From the NCBI GenBank assembly GCA_934426825.1, contig CAKRYI010000027.1, positions 1-28,854 of the forward strand: a DNA stretch of 28,854 nucleotides, written 5' to 3'. A model generated the notes under the pieces. That model was given only the letters and a program-made list of their open reading frames with translations, was not told where the DNA came from and did not search any database. Below, in pieces: positions 16,027 to 23,598 of the stretch. The stretch's first letter is position 1. The number at the start of each line of letters is the position of its first letter. The translations under genes were made by a program, and so were the position numbers. Source of the stretch: an uncultured Acetatifactor sp. GTDB taxonomy: Bacteria; Bacillota; Clostridia; Lachnospirales; Lachnospiraceae.

Positions 16027-16764
16027 ATGATAAAGATAGCATTTTGCGATGATGATGTGTCCGTGCTGAATGAAATCAATGTACTGTTGGATAAATACAG
16101 GGTGGAACGCAATCAGGATATAGTATATGCCGCATTTAACAGCCCTTTAGAGCTGCTTGCGGAAATTGAAAAAGGAACAAGGCTGGACATTTTGTTTTTG
16201 GATGTCATTATGCCGGGAGAAAATGGCATTGAGGTTGCCAAAGAAATCCGGAAATACGATACTAATGTTAAAATTATTTTTCTGACTTCGTCCGCTGAAT
16301 TTGCGGTGCAGTCGTATACGGTGGGAGCTTATTTTTACCAGATGAAACCAATCTGGGCGGAAAGTTTTTTCAGGCTGATGGATTCGGTCATTTCCGAGTG
16401 TGAAAAGTCGCAGCAGTGCAGCCTGATTTTGCGCTGCAAGAACGGAATCACCCGGATTGAATTGGAAAAGCTGGAGTATTGTGAAGTGATAGGACGTACT
16501 CTCTTATTCCATATGGAGAATGGAAATGTGCCGGAGAGTATGGGAAGTCTGGATGAGTTATGCAGCCAGCTGACCCAGTATCCCAATTTTTTGCGTCCCC
16601 ACCGTTCCTTTTTGATTAATATGGAATATGTCCAGAATATCTCTTACCGTGCCATAACCATGGATAATCTGGCAGAAATTCCCATTCCCCACGGGAAGTG
16701 TTCGGAAATCAAGAATCAGTATCTGGAATATGTATTTAACAGAAAGCAGGTGTTTCTGGCATGA
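16027..16764 (+). CDS. LytTR family response regulator
   Basis: The 245-aa protein is a two-component transcription factor. The receiver domain occupies about 1-125, with acidic pair D8/D9, phospho-acceptor D59 in LFLDVIMPGENG, T87/S88 and K107 in YQMKP. A LytTR DNA-binding domain occupies about 138-240 (LRCKNGITRIELEKLEYCEV, FLRPHRSFLINMEYV). LytTR domains insert beta strands into successive major grooves at direct repeats. I chose the ATG at 16027, where MIKIAFCDDD begins as usual; a longer frame from 15997 lacks support. The kinase gene overlaps its stop by ATGA. Direct repeats upstream of its promoter and upstream of the lipoprotein after the kinase are candidate targets. Confidence 0.94.
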   Translation: MIKIAFCDDDVSVLNEINVLLDKYRVERNQDIVYAAFNSPLELLAEIEKGTRLDILFLDVIMPGENGIEVAKEIRKYDTNVKIIFLTSSAEFAVQSYTVGAYFYQMKPIWAESFFRLMDSVISECEKSQQCSLILRCKNGITRIELEKLEYCEVIGRTLLFHMENGNVPESMGSLDELCSQLTQYPNFLRPHRSFLINMEYVQNISYRAITMDNLAEIPIPHGKCSEIKNQYLEYVFNRKQVFLA

Positions 16765-18029
16765 GTCTTATCTATGTGTTGAATGGCGCTGCGGTAGGCG
16801 TGTACGGAATGGTTTTGGCGGCGTCCTTTTGCGATATTCTTTGGACAAAACAAAAGAAACTGGCGATGGCGGGCGGTATGGCTGCCATTTTGCTGTTTCA
16901 GGGTTTGGTCTATTTTTATATCAATTCTGCGGCAATCACCTATTTATATCCGGCAATTACCCACATTCCTCTGACCGTGTTATTGTGTCTGTTAAGTAAA
17001 AAATGTCTGTGGTCCATGATTTCCACGTTGACGGCATATCTGTGCTGTCAGCTTCGCAGGTGGATTGCGTTACTGGTGGTGGGCATTGTCTCCGGTGATG
17101 AGATGATGCAAAATGTGGTGGAACTGATTGTGACACTGCCCCTACTTTTCTGTTTGCTGCGGTTTGTGGCACCGTCCGTGCGCTCTCTTTCCCGCGAGAC
17201 AAAAAAGGTGCAGTGGCGTTTTGGAATGATTCCGGCACTGGGTTACGGTTTTGATTATCTGACAAGAATTTATACGGACTTACTCTCGGAGGGGGCGCCG
17301 GCGGCGGTGGAGTTTATGCCCTTTGTGTGCAGTGTGGCGTATTTAATGTTTGTTCTGCGCACCTCGGAGGAAAAGGAGATGCGGAGCCGCTTGGAGCAGA
17401 CGCAGGACAGCTTGAATTTGCAGATGGCACAGGCGGTGCGGGAGATTGAGGCGCTGAGAAAGTCCCAGCAGACAGCCAGCACTTACCGGCATGATTTGCG
17501 CCACCATATGCAGTATCTTTTGGCGTGTGTCGAAAACGGAAAAACCGAACAGGCGCAGACCTATATTCACGAGGTCTGTTCGGAGATTGAGGCAAATAAG
17601 GTGACGGTGTTCTGTGAAAATGAGGCTGCAAACCTGATTTTTTCCGCTTTTGCGTCAAGGGCGGAGGAGAACGGAATCCCCATGAAGATTCAGACTCAGA
17701 TTCCGCAGATTATACCGGTTTCGGAAAGTGATTTGTGCGTGTGCCTGTCCAATGCTCTGGAAAATGCACTGCATGCCTGCAAAAAGGTAAAGGAAAAAGG
17801 AGAGGATACCTCCATAGAGGTCACTGCGTATGAAAAAAACGGCAAGTTCTTTTTCCAGTGTATCAACTCCTGCGAGGCGGATGTGGCTTTTTCCAACGGC
17901 ATACCGGTGACGGACGAACCGGGGCACGGCATCGGTGTCCGCAGTATCTGCGCCATTGTGGAGAGATACAGGGGATTGTACAGCTTTGAAGTCCGGAACA
18001 GCAGTTTTGTGCTACGACTGTCTCTTTAG
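16761..18029 (+). CDS. GHKL-domain sensor histidine kinase (AgrC/VirS-like)
   Basis: The 422-aa kinase partners the regulator it overlaps by four bases. The N-terminal third is a membrane sensor with about six hydrophobic segments (around 5-25, 38-58, 63-80, 85-110, 118-137, 153-198). A coiled coil at about 200-240 leads to the phospho-acceptor H244 in TYRHDLRHHMQYL. The ATPase domain shows the N-box LSNALENALHAC (329-340) and the G-box GHGIGVRSI (388-396); no separate ATP-lid Gly run is obvious, as in the GHKL/HATPase_c_5 type. Members often sense peptides, but no AgrD-like peptide gene or AgrB-like exporter is visible beside it, so the signal is unknown. Confidence 0.92.
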   Translation: MSLIYVLNGAAVGVYGMVLAASFCDILWTKQKKLAMAGGMAAILLFQGLVYFYINSAAITYLYPAITHIPLTVLLCLLSKKCLWSMISTLTAYLCCQLRRWIALLVVGIVSGDEMMQNVVELIVTLPLLFCLLRFVAPSVRSLSRETKKVQWRFGMIPALGYGFDYLTRIYTDLLSEGAPAAVEFMPFVCSVAYLMFVLRTSEEKEMRSRLEQTQDSLNLQMAQAVREIEALRKSQQTASTYRHDLRHHMQYLLACVENGKTEQAQTYIHEVCSEIEANKVTVFCENEAANLIFSAFASRAEENGIPMKIQTQIPQIIPVSESDLCVCLSNALENALHACKKVKEKGEDTSIEVTAYEKNGKFFFQCINSCEADVAFSNGIPVTDEPGHGIGVRSICAIVERYRGLYSFEVRNSSFVLRLSL

Positions 18030-18031
18030 GG

Positions 18032-18066
18032 TTACGGTGGATTCAATGCAATTTACGGTCGATTCA
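18032..18066 (+). promoter_or_regulatory. Direct-repeat operator upstream of the lipoprotein gene
   Basis: TTACGGTGGATTCA (18032-18045) and TTACGGTCGATTCA (18053-18066) match at 13 of 14 positions and start exactly 21 bases apart, the phasing used by LytTR regulators. A TACAAT at 18100-18105 is the likely -10, and the matching -35 region is poor, as expected for an activator-dependent promoter. The site lies directly after the kinase gene. Confidence 0.6.
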
Positions 18067-18099
18067 TGACAAGAGCTCCTTTTTTGTAGAAAATTGCGA

Positions 18100-18105
18100 T
18101 ACAAT
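18100..18105 (+). promoter_or_regulatory. Candidate -10 element of the lipoprotein gene
   Basis: TACAAT lies 52 bases before the ATG. At 17 bases upstream the sequence is TCCTTT, far from TTGACA. A promoter with a good -10, a bad -35 and a phased repeat just upstream suggests dependence on an activator. Confidence 0.45.
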
Positions 18106-18157
18106 ACACTCAAGCAATCACACAAAAGCTAATTTTTAACACAAAAGGAGAAAAATT

Positions 18158-18700
18158 ATGAAGAAAAAATTATTAGCAGTAATGATGAGTTGTACCCTGA
18201 TTCTTTCCATGGCAGCATGCGGAGATACCGAGGAGACTGACACCACAGCACCGGAAGACAGTGTTGTAAGCGAAGAGGTTATTGAGGATGTTTCCGAAGA
18301 TGTTGTGGATGATACGACAGATACCACGGTAGTGGAAAGTCTGTGGGATTTGGAGAGAGAGGAAGTTCCGGATTTGACAGATACCGTATGGACATTCTGT
18401 GGCGGATGCGTTAAGGGAGTAGAGATGGAACAGGAGCAGGTAGATTCTGCACTGGAAAGTGTATATGGTGGTACTCTTCAGATTGCATTTGACGGCGAAG
18501 GCGGAGCACAGATGATTCAGGGCGGCGGCACCTTAAACGGTACTTACGAGCCTATGGGTGACAATGGTGTCGGTGTAGCTTTCGATAATAACGGAACCGA
18601 GTTAAGATACGGCTGTATCTTTACAAAGTTTAATGATACTGTAGCCATGATTGCCATTGCAGATGAGGAAGGTTTGAACGCAGTTTATTTTGCTCAGTAA
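18158..18700 (+). CDS. Small acidic lipoprotein of unknown function
   Basis: The 180-aa protein has a lipoprotein signal (MKKKLLAVMMSC..., lipobox SMAAC) with the lipidated Cys at residue 21. Residues 22-60 are a very acidic Thr/Asp/Glu/Val tether. The folded part, about 61-180, includes a CGGC motif (TVWTFCGGCVKGVEM) and several Gly-rich beta segments such as DGEGGAQMIQGGGTLNGTYE, which resemble small extracellular beta domains that measure or bind something on the surface. I do not recognise a family. It follows the LytTR kinase by about 130 bases behind a phased direct repeat, has an AAAAGGAGAAAAATT site and ends at a terminator, so it is probably a single-gene target of that system. Confidence 0.8.
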   Translation: MKKKLLAVMMSCTLILSMAACGDTEETDTTAPEDSVVSEEVIEDVSEDVVDDTTDTTVVESLWDLEREEVPDLTDTVWTFCGGCVKGVEMEQEQVDSALESVYGGTLQIAFDGEGGAQMIQGGGTLNGTYEPMGDNGVGVAFDNNGTELRYGCIFTKFNDTVAMIAIADEEGLNAVYFAQ

Positions 18701-18718
18701 ATGCGGGCAGATTTAAAG

Positions 18719-18757
18719 CAGCGGATGCGGAGAAATCCGTATCCGCTGTCTTGTATT
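18719..18757 (+). terminator. Terminator after the lipoprotein gene
   Basis: CAGCGGATGCGGA (18719-18731) pairs over 13 positions (one G-U) with TCCGTATCCGCTG (18736-18748) around a GAAA loop. The following bases, TCTTGTATT, form a modest U-rich tail. The stem is very stable; read-through into the LemA gene 29 bases later remains possible. Confidence 0.75.
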
Positions 18758-18777
18758 AAAGGGGAAAGGGGTTCTTT

Positions 18778-19326
18778 ATGGAGATATTAATCATTATTAT
18801 TTTGTTGATTATTTTACTCCTTATCTGGGTGATGTCTACACGGCAGAAACTGACGGTGATGGATGAAAATGTCAGCAATTCCATGAATCAGATAGGCATA
18901 CAGCTTTCTCCCCGCTTTGATTCTCTTTTCGCCTTGTTGGATTTGGTCAGGGAATACGATAGTAAAGAGGCACAGGCACTGCTTGATATGGCGAGAAACG
19001 GGCGCCGTACCATTACAGCAAAGTCCACACCGGGGGAGGTTGTGGCACAGGAGAGCATTATTTCGGAAACACTGGAGCGAGTTGCCGGGGTGGCAGAAAA
19101 ATGCCCGGAGCTGAAAACGGATATAAATTATGGGAAGTGCATAAATGCCGTGGAGTGTTATGGGAAAATGGTACGCACCAGTCGTCTTATATATAACGAT
19201 TCCGTGACGAAGTTCAACAGAGCGGTTCGCATGATACCTGCAAGTCTGATAGCCGGAATATTGGGATTTCACAAGAAAGACTATCTGGTGACAGGGGAGG
19301 AAAAGTCAGAAACGATAAGATTTTAG
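18778..19326 (+). CDS. LemA family membrane protein
   Basis: The 182-aa protein has one N-terminal membrane helix (residues about 2-19, ILIIIILLIILLLIWVM) and a long helical cytosolic or extracellular domain. The LemA pattern is clear: DENVSNSMNQIGIQLSPRFDSL near the start and a C-terminal YNDSVTKFNRAVRMIPASLIAGILGFHKKDYL. LemA proteins are widespread, of unknown biochemical role, and often sit beside membrane proteases or stress-related envelope genes. Here the neighbour is a zinc-ribbon/SHOCT protein. AAAGGGGAAAGGGG precedes the ATG. Confidence 0.9.
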   Translation: MEILIIIILLIILLLIWVMSTRQKLTVMDENVSNSMNQIGIQLSPRFDSLFALLDLVREYDSKEAQALLDMARNGRRTITAKSTPGEVVAQESIISETLERVAGVAEKCPELKTDINYGKCINAVECYGKMVRTSRLIYNDSVTKFNRAVRMIPASLIAGILGFHKKDYLVTGEEKSETIRF

Positions 19327-19391
19327 CACTGCAATATAAAAACCAAGAAACAGGAGCACAGACGCAAAGATGCTCAGACAAGGAGGAAACT

Positions 19392-20336
19392 ATGGGATTA
19401 TTCAGTAATAACAAAAAATTGTGTCCGATTTGCAACAATCCTACACCGCGGTTGTTACCGACAAAGATAGAGGGAATGCCTATCTGTAAGGAATGCGACC
19501 ACAAAATTGATTTGCCGGACGGTAAGGTAAATCAGATGTCTCTTGAGGAGTTTCAAAAGTACATAAACTTCTATGATGAGAATCAGGCAATGCGCAATGA
19601 ATTTTCGGCAACTTATCATATGGACCGCGGCTTTTTTGGCGGCAGTTTTGCAATAGACGTACTGCACAGATGGTTCCGCCTGAAAGACAATGACACTTCA
19701 CTGGTGATGGATTCCTCCAATCTGAAATCTTTCCGTATTTTGGAGGACAACAGTGTATTGTTTGAAGGAAATGCAAATGCCCTCAAGTGTCACGACAATA
19801 ATGTGGAAGCGAGAGCACAGGCTTTATCTCCGAGAATCGCACAGTTCCGTATGGAACAGCAGCAGTATGAAATGCTGGAGCATCTGGAGGAAATGCGGGA
19901 GCGGCACAGTGACAATCAGGATGACAAAAATCAGAATCGTCCCTATCGTTCCCGTCCTTACTTTGATGTGGATGCTCCGGTGAAAAAATTCCATGTGGAA
20001 CTGGAACTCATGCATCCGTACTGGGAGTTCTATACATGGAAGGTGGATGCACCGTCCTTTGACAGAGAGTATCCCAGTGTTGAGGGATATATGAGCGAAT
20101 ACCGCAGCCGTACCGATGAGCTTCATACGCTGGCAACGAATCTGATGCAGGTAATCAATCCGAATGCTCCGGAAATTTCAGACGGCGCAACGGCGCAGGC
20201 AGCAGCGGCTGCACCTCAGGCAGCTCCGGCAACCAACACAGTAGAGGAACTGCAAAAATACAAAGAGCTGATGGACTCCGGTGTCATTACCGAGGAGGAA
20301 TTTACGGCGAAGAAACGTCAGTTGCTTGGCATTTAA
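19392..20336 (+). CDS. Zinc-ribbon and SHOCT domain protein of unknown function
   Basis: The 314-aa product starts with a treble-clef-like zinc ribbon, CPIC (11-14) and CKEC (32-35), like the DUF4428-type N-terminus of Clostridia proteins. The centre (about 50-230) is not recognised; it contains ILEDNSVLFEG, a helix at about 150-177 and aromatic strands (HPYWEFYTWKVDAPSFDREY). An Ala/Pro linker precedes a C-terminal SHOCT motif (VEELQKYKELMDSGVITEEEFTAKKRQLLGI region, 285-314), a short oligomerisation helix pair. There is no membrane segment. It follows LemA by 65 bases with AAGGAGGAAACT ahead of its ATG and precedes the clostripain lipoprotein by 20 bases, so the three genes are probably one operon. 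Confidence 0.78.
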   Translation: MGLFSNNKKLCPICNNPTPRLLPTKIEGMPICKECDHKIDLPDGKVNQMSLEEFQKYINFYDENQAMRNEFSATYHMDRGFFGGSFAIDVLHRWFRLKDNDTSLVMDSSNLKSFRILEDNSVLFEGNANALKCHDNNVEARAQALSPRIAQFRMEQQQYEMLEHLEEMRERHSDNQDDKNQNRPYRSRPYFDVDAPVKKFHVELELMHPYWEFYTWKVDAPSFDREYPSVEGYMSEYRSRTDELHTLATNLMQVINPNAPEISDGATAQAAAAAPQAAPATNTVEELQKYKELMDSGVITEEEFTAKKRQLLGI

Positions 20337-20356
20337 AAGGGAGAGGTAAGAAATAC

Positions 20357-22366
20357 ATGAAAAAGACAAAAAAGGTGATTGCCCTTGCATTACTGCTTCC
20401 GTTAACCCTCTCACTTGCTGCGTGTGCGGATGAGGTGGCGGACGAGGTAACGGGCGAGGTGACGGAGGATACTGTTGGGGAACAGTATACCGACGCCCCT
20501 ACGGCCTTGGTGGAGGATGGAAGCTGGGCTGTTTACTGGTATCTTTGCGGCAGTGATTTGGAGTCGGGCGGAGGATTTGCGACCGGAGACATTGGGGAAT
20601 TGATGGAGGTTTCATTGCCTGAAAATGTAAAGGTCGTGATTGAGACAGGCGGCTCCTCTGAGTGGCAGAATGATCTGATGGATGCGGGCAAACTGCAGCG
20701 CTGGGTTTATGACAGCGAGGGACTTTCTCTTGTGGATGAACAGCCTTCTGCCAGCATGGGTGAGGCGCAGACGTTGGCGGATTTCTTACAGTTTGCGAAA
20801 GATAACTATCCGGCGGAGAAGACTGCGGTAGTGTTCTGGAATCACGGCGGCGGTTCCGTTTCCGGAGTTTCCTTTGACGAGCTGTATGATTTTGATTCTC
20901 TGACACTGGATGAACTGTATCAGGCATTTACCAGTGTGTGGGAGCCGTCCACGGACAATCCTCCACTGGAACTGGTTGGCTTTGATACCTGTCTGATGGC
21001 TACGGTGGACGTGGCGTATACATTCTCGGATTTGGCACACTATCTGGTGGCGTCCGAGGAGACGGAGCCGGCAAACGGCTGGTATTATTCCCAGTGGGTA
21101 GGCGCTTTGGCAGAAGATACTTCCATGAACGGGGAGGCTCTTGGAAGGGCAATTTGCGATGCGTATTATGCAGGCTGCGAGGAAGTGGGAACACAGGACA
21201 ATACAACCCTGTCTCTTACGGATTTAACCAAAGCAGGGCCGCTGCTGGAGGCTTATGAAACCTTCGGTGCCGAGGCACTGTCGGCAGCTTGTACCGACCC
21301 CGCATTCTTTTCACAGTTCGGACGTGTTGCCGCACAGAGTGAGAATTACGGCGGAAATACCAAGGAACAGGGCTACACCAATATGGTGGATCTGGGACAC
21401 ATGGCGAGACAGAGCGTGAGTACTTTGGGCTCGGCACAGGGCGTGCTGGACGCACTTTCTGACTGTGTGCTGTATAAGGTGGGCGGACAGTACCGTACCG
21501 AGGCAACCGGACTTTCCTGTTACTATTCCTACAACGGTGATGTGGAGGATTTTAACGGATATGCGGGTCTTGGAGCCGGAACGGCATTCAAATACTTTTA
21601 TGCCTATGAACTGACCGGAGAACTGGATGAATCGGGCATGGAGTATATTGCGGATTTGAATTTCGAAGAACTTCCACAGATACAGAACCTGAATACCATG
21701 GGCTGGGACGGAGCGCCGTTAAATGTGGATGAAAACGGTATATCCTATTTGACTCTGGGACCGGAGGCTTACGATATTCTGACAGGAATCGGTTTTTCAC
21801 TTTACTATGTGGACGAGGAAAATGACATGATGCTGCTGCTTGGAACGGACAATGACATGGAAGCAGACTGGGACAACGGTGTATTTTCCGATAATTTCCG
21901 AGGTGTTTGGGGAAGCATTGACGGAAATCTGGTCTACATGGAACTCAGCTTTGAGGGTGATGATTACAACCTTTATTGCGTGCCGGTGCTCTTAAACGGA
22001 GAAGAGTACAACCTGCAGGTGGCATATGATTTTACCAACGAACAGTGGAGTATTCTCGGAGCAAGACAGGGAATTGACGATAACGGTATGGCGGACAAGG
22101 AACTGCGGCTTTTGCAGGAGGGAGACGAGCTGACCACAATCTGGTATATGGCTTCTGTTTCCGGAGAGGACGATTTTGAACCGTATACGGTTGAGACAAT
22201 TACGGTGACAGCGGACACTGCCTTTGCCGAGATGGATTTGCCGGACGGCAGCTATTCCATGGTGTACGAGATGTGGGATGCGATGGGCAATTATGCGTAC
22301 TCGGATGCGGTTTTGTTCGACTGTAACGGCGGAGAAATCACGACGACGGTATACGCCGAGGAGTGA
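20357..22366 (+). CDS. Clostripain-family (C11) cysteine peptidase, lipoprotein
   Basis: The 669-aa protein is exported and lipidated: the signal peptide ends in LSLAAC with Cys23, followed by a DEVADEVTGEVTED tether. A C11 domain follows from about 55, with catalytic H163 in VVFWNHGGGSVSG and C212 in VGFDTCLMATVDVAYT. YLCGSDLES and SEETEPANGWYYSQW are other family segments. The C-terminal 250 residues are beta-rich and acidic and may be a separate domain. Clostripains cleave after Arg or Lys, but specificity cannot be read here. It closes the LemA/SHOCT group, so one hypothesis is extracellular proteolysis tied to envelope sensing. Confidence 0.88.
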   Translation: MKKTKKVIALALLLPLTLSLAACADEVADEVTGEVTEDTVGEQYTDAPTALVEDGSWAVYWYLCGSDLESGGGFATGDIGELMEVSLPENVKVVIETGGSSEWQNDLMDAGKLQRWVYDSEGLSLVDEQPSASMGEAQTLADFLQFAKDNYPAEKTAVVFWNHGGGSVSGVSFDELYDFDSLTLDELYQAFTSVWEPSTDNPPLELVGFDTCLMATVDVAYTFSDLAHYLVASEETEPANGWYYSQWVGALAEDTSMNGEALGRAICDAYYAGCEEVGTQDNTTLSLTDLTKAGPLLEAYETFGAEALSAACTDPAFFSQFGRVAAQSENYGGNTKEQGYTNMVDLGHMARQSVSTLGSAQGVLDALSDCVLYKVGGQYRTEATGLSCYYSYNGDVEDFNGYAGLGAGTAFKYFYAYELTGELDESGMEYIADLNFEELPQIQNLNTMGWDGAPLNVDENGISYLTLGPEAYDILTGIGFSLYYVDEENDMMLLLGTDNDMEADWDNGVFSDNFRGVWGSIDGNLVYMELSFEGDDYNLYCVPVLLNGEEYNLQVAYDFTNEQWSILGARQGIDDNGMADKELRLLQEGDELTTIWYMASVSGEDDFEPYTVETITVTADTAFAEMDLPDGSYSMVYEMWDAMGNYAYSDAVLFDCNGGEITTTVYAEE

Positions 22367-22404
22367 GAAAGAGTGAGATGCCGGAAGGCATAACAGAATG
22401 ATAA

Positions 22405-22456
22405 AATACCGGCTTCTGAAAGTTAACGGTAAGGGTTGACTTTGGGAGCCGGTATT
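22405..22456 (-). terminator. Long hairpin between convergent genes, probable bidirectional terminator
   Basis: AATACCGGCT (22405-22414) pairs with AGCCGGTATT (22447-22456), and inside it AAAGTTAAC (22419-22427) pairs with GTTGACTTT (22435-22443). On the minus strand the stem is followed by TTATCATT after the closing AATACC complement, giving a U-rich tail for the 95-aa gene. On the plus strand the tail is weaker. Confidence 0.6.
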
Positions 22457-22489
22457 GTTATGTACATTATATGTTTTGATTCGAAAATA

Positions 22490-22777
22490 TTACAAATAGT
22501 CGTTTTGCGATTTCTTGAGAATAAAGCGGACATTGTAGCCGGATTCGTCGCAGATAGAGCGCACAACGCTTTCCGCCAAATCTTTGGCATTGTCGTTCAC
22601 GCAGATAACGCAGCTATCCTTTTTTCTGCCGAACAGGGAGGTCTTGGGCCAGCGGATATAGTAGGAAATCCGGTTTTTCAGAAGCTCCCGCTCAATCATT
22701 TTCTTGCAGTCGGGGTTGGATACCTCGCATAATTCAATTTCATTGTTTACTTTCAGGGCAGTATATAACGGTTGCAT
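22490..22777 (-). CDS. Small conserved-looking protein, possibly DUF2007-like
   Basis: The 95-aa product has an excellent site, GAGGTGA, before its ATG, and ends at a shared hairpin terminator, so I regard it as real. It reads as a compact alpha/beta fold: VSNPDCKKMIERELLKNRISYYIRW, then KKDSCVICVNDNAKDLAESVVRSI. A short ligand-like strand followed by a helix and an isoleucine-rich strand recalls DUF2007 signalling proteins, but the similarity is only a general impression. Its upstream region is the 119-bp repeat array, and no clear promoter is seen before the array. Confidence 0.72.
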   Translation of the reverse strand: MQPLYTALKVNNEIELCEVSNPDCKKMIERELLKNRISYYIRWPKTSLFGRKKDSCVICVNDNAKDLAESVVRSICDESGYNVRFILKKSQNDYL

Positions 22778-22811
22778 AGTTCACCTCGTTAATGTACAAA
22801 AAAGTTAAAAG

Positions 22812-22930
22812 TGCAGGAAAAACAAATGTCTGCTACGCAGCCGCTTGTTTTCTTTTGCAGGGGATGCACTCACGAACCCGCACTGACGTGCTTCAAAGCC
22901 TGCTGGCGCAGGCGGTTCGTTCGTTAACGA
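22812..22930 (+). repeat. 119-bp multi-hairpin repeat, copy 1
   Basis: The unit has three foldable parts. First is a hairpin with AAAACAA (22819-22825) against TTGTTTT (22845-22851) and an inner CTGC-TAC-GCAG. Second is a three-way junction closed by ACGAACC (22872-22878) with GGTTCGT (22914-22920), carrying GCAC-TGAC-GTGC and CCTGC-TGGC-GCAGG arms. Third is the palindrome TCGTTAACGA (22921-22930). Confidence 0.9.
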
Positions 22931-23049
22931 TGCAGGAAAAACAAATGTCTGCTACGCAGCCGCTTGTTTTCTTTTGCAGGGGATGCACTCACGAACCCGC
23001 ACTGACGTGCTTCAAAGCCTGCTGGCGCAGGCGGTTCGTTCGTTAACGA
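22931..23049 (+). repeat. 119-bp multi-hairpin repeat, copy 2
   Basis: This copy follows the first without a gap and appears identical to it over 119 bases by eye, which indicates very recent duplication or gene conversion. Confidence 0.9.
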
Positions 23050-23098
23050 TGCAGGAAAAACAAATGTCTGCTACGCAGCCGCTTGTTTTTCCTTTGCA
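23050..23098 (+). repeat. 119-bp repeat, partial copy 3 (first hairpin only)
   Basis: Only the first hairpin module is present, TGCAGG through TTTGCA. Its right arm is TTGTTTTTCC rather than TTGTTTTCTT, so the outer stem pairs perfectly over ten bases. The array therefore starts and ends with the same hairpin module, and the junction modules lie between. Confidence 0.85.
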
Positions 23099-23143
23099 TC
23101 GGTTACATTATATCATATAGGGGGAGAAATGTGCAATGAATAC

Positions 23144-23172
23144 TTGCGGGCGCAGGCAGAAAACATTATACT
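23144..23172 (+). promoter_or_regulatory. Promoter of the 92-aa protein gene
   Basis: TTGCGG (23144-23149) and TATACT (23167-23172) are separated by 17 bases. The start near 23179 gives a 45-base leader to the ATG at 23224. Confidence 0.65.
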
Positions 23173-23223
23173 GTAGGTAGAGTATTGAGACTTGAATATA
23201 TGTCTGACGGAAGGAGAGGTAGT

Positions 23224-23502
23224 ATGGACTTTTTGGAGAAGATTGGAAATACGATTGCGGATAAGGGAAAAGAGGTTTCGGATAAGGCGAAGGATTTGGC
23301 GGAGATTGCCAGTTTAAAGAGCCAGATTGGAACCTGCGAGGAAGTTATCAAGAAGAATTACATGGAAATCGGAAAGCTGTATTATGAGCAGTATGGCGAT
23401 ATGCCGGAGGAACCCTTCCAAAAGGCATGCCGTTCCATTAAGAATGCCAGAAACGGTGCAGAACAGCTTCAGGCAAAGATTAACGAGATAAAAGGATTGT
23501 AG
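23224..23502 (+). CDS. Small coiled-coil protein of unknown function
   Basis: The 92-aa product starts at an ATG with AAGGAGAGG four bases ahead; an upstream in-frame extension to 23185 lacks a ribosome site. It is nearly all helix: an amphipathic Lys/Asp/Glu-rich N-terminus (GNTIADKGKEVSDKAKDLAEIASLKSQI, written here as two adjoining helices) and a coiled coil ending in QLQAKINEIKGL. A central NYMEIGKLYYEQYGDMPEEPF segment is like the one often found in front of zinc ribbons in clostridial proteins, but no cysteine pairs follow. It has no signal peptide or membrane helix. Its role is unknown. Confidence 0.78.
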   Translation: MDFLEKIGNTIADKGKEVSDKAKDLAEIASLKSQIGTCEEVIKKNYMEIGKLYYEQYGDMPEEPFQKACRSIKNARNGAEQLQAKINEIKGL

Positions 23503-23529
23503 GACTTCTCAGAACTGAACAGAGTATCA

Positions 23530-23560
23530 AAAAACCTCCGTGGATTCCACGGAGGTTTTT
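23530..23560 (+). terminator. Bidirectional intrinsic terminator between convergent genes
   Basis: AAAAACCTCCGTGG (23530-23543) pairs perfectly with CCACGGAGGTTTTT (23547-23560) around ATT. The A-run and T-run let it act in both directions, for the 92-aa gene and for the convergent penicillin-binding protein gene. Confidence 0.93.
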
Positions 23561-23598
23561 GTTGCTGTGCGCCAGACGGTGCCTATTGTTAAGAGTAT

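Larger units (their letters stand above)
22778..23143. other. Intergenic region occupied by the 119-bp repeat array
   Basis: The whole stretch between two divergently arranged small genes is mostly the repeat array of 22812-23098. Open frames across it simply translate the repeats and are not genes. The residue at 23099-23143 is AT-rich with no recognised feature. Confidence 0.7.

Noticed and set aside
16027..18029. Agr-type quorum-sensing system with a peptide precursor
   Set aside because: The kinase resembles AgrC-like sensors, but no AgrB-like protease or small peptide gene was found on either side.
22792..23046. Open reading frame of 84 codons across the 119-bp repeats
   Set aside because: It is simply the translation of two repeat copies, with the same peptide appearing in two frames, and it has no ribosome site of its own.
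22812..23098. CRISPR array or integron attC sites
   Set aside because: There are no unique spacers of uniform length, the units are 119 bp and contiguous, and no cas or integrase gene lies in the window.
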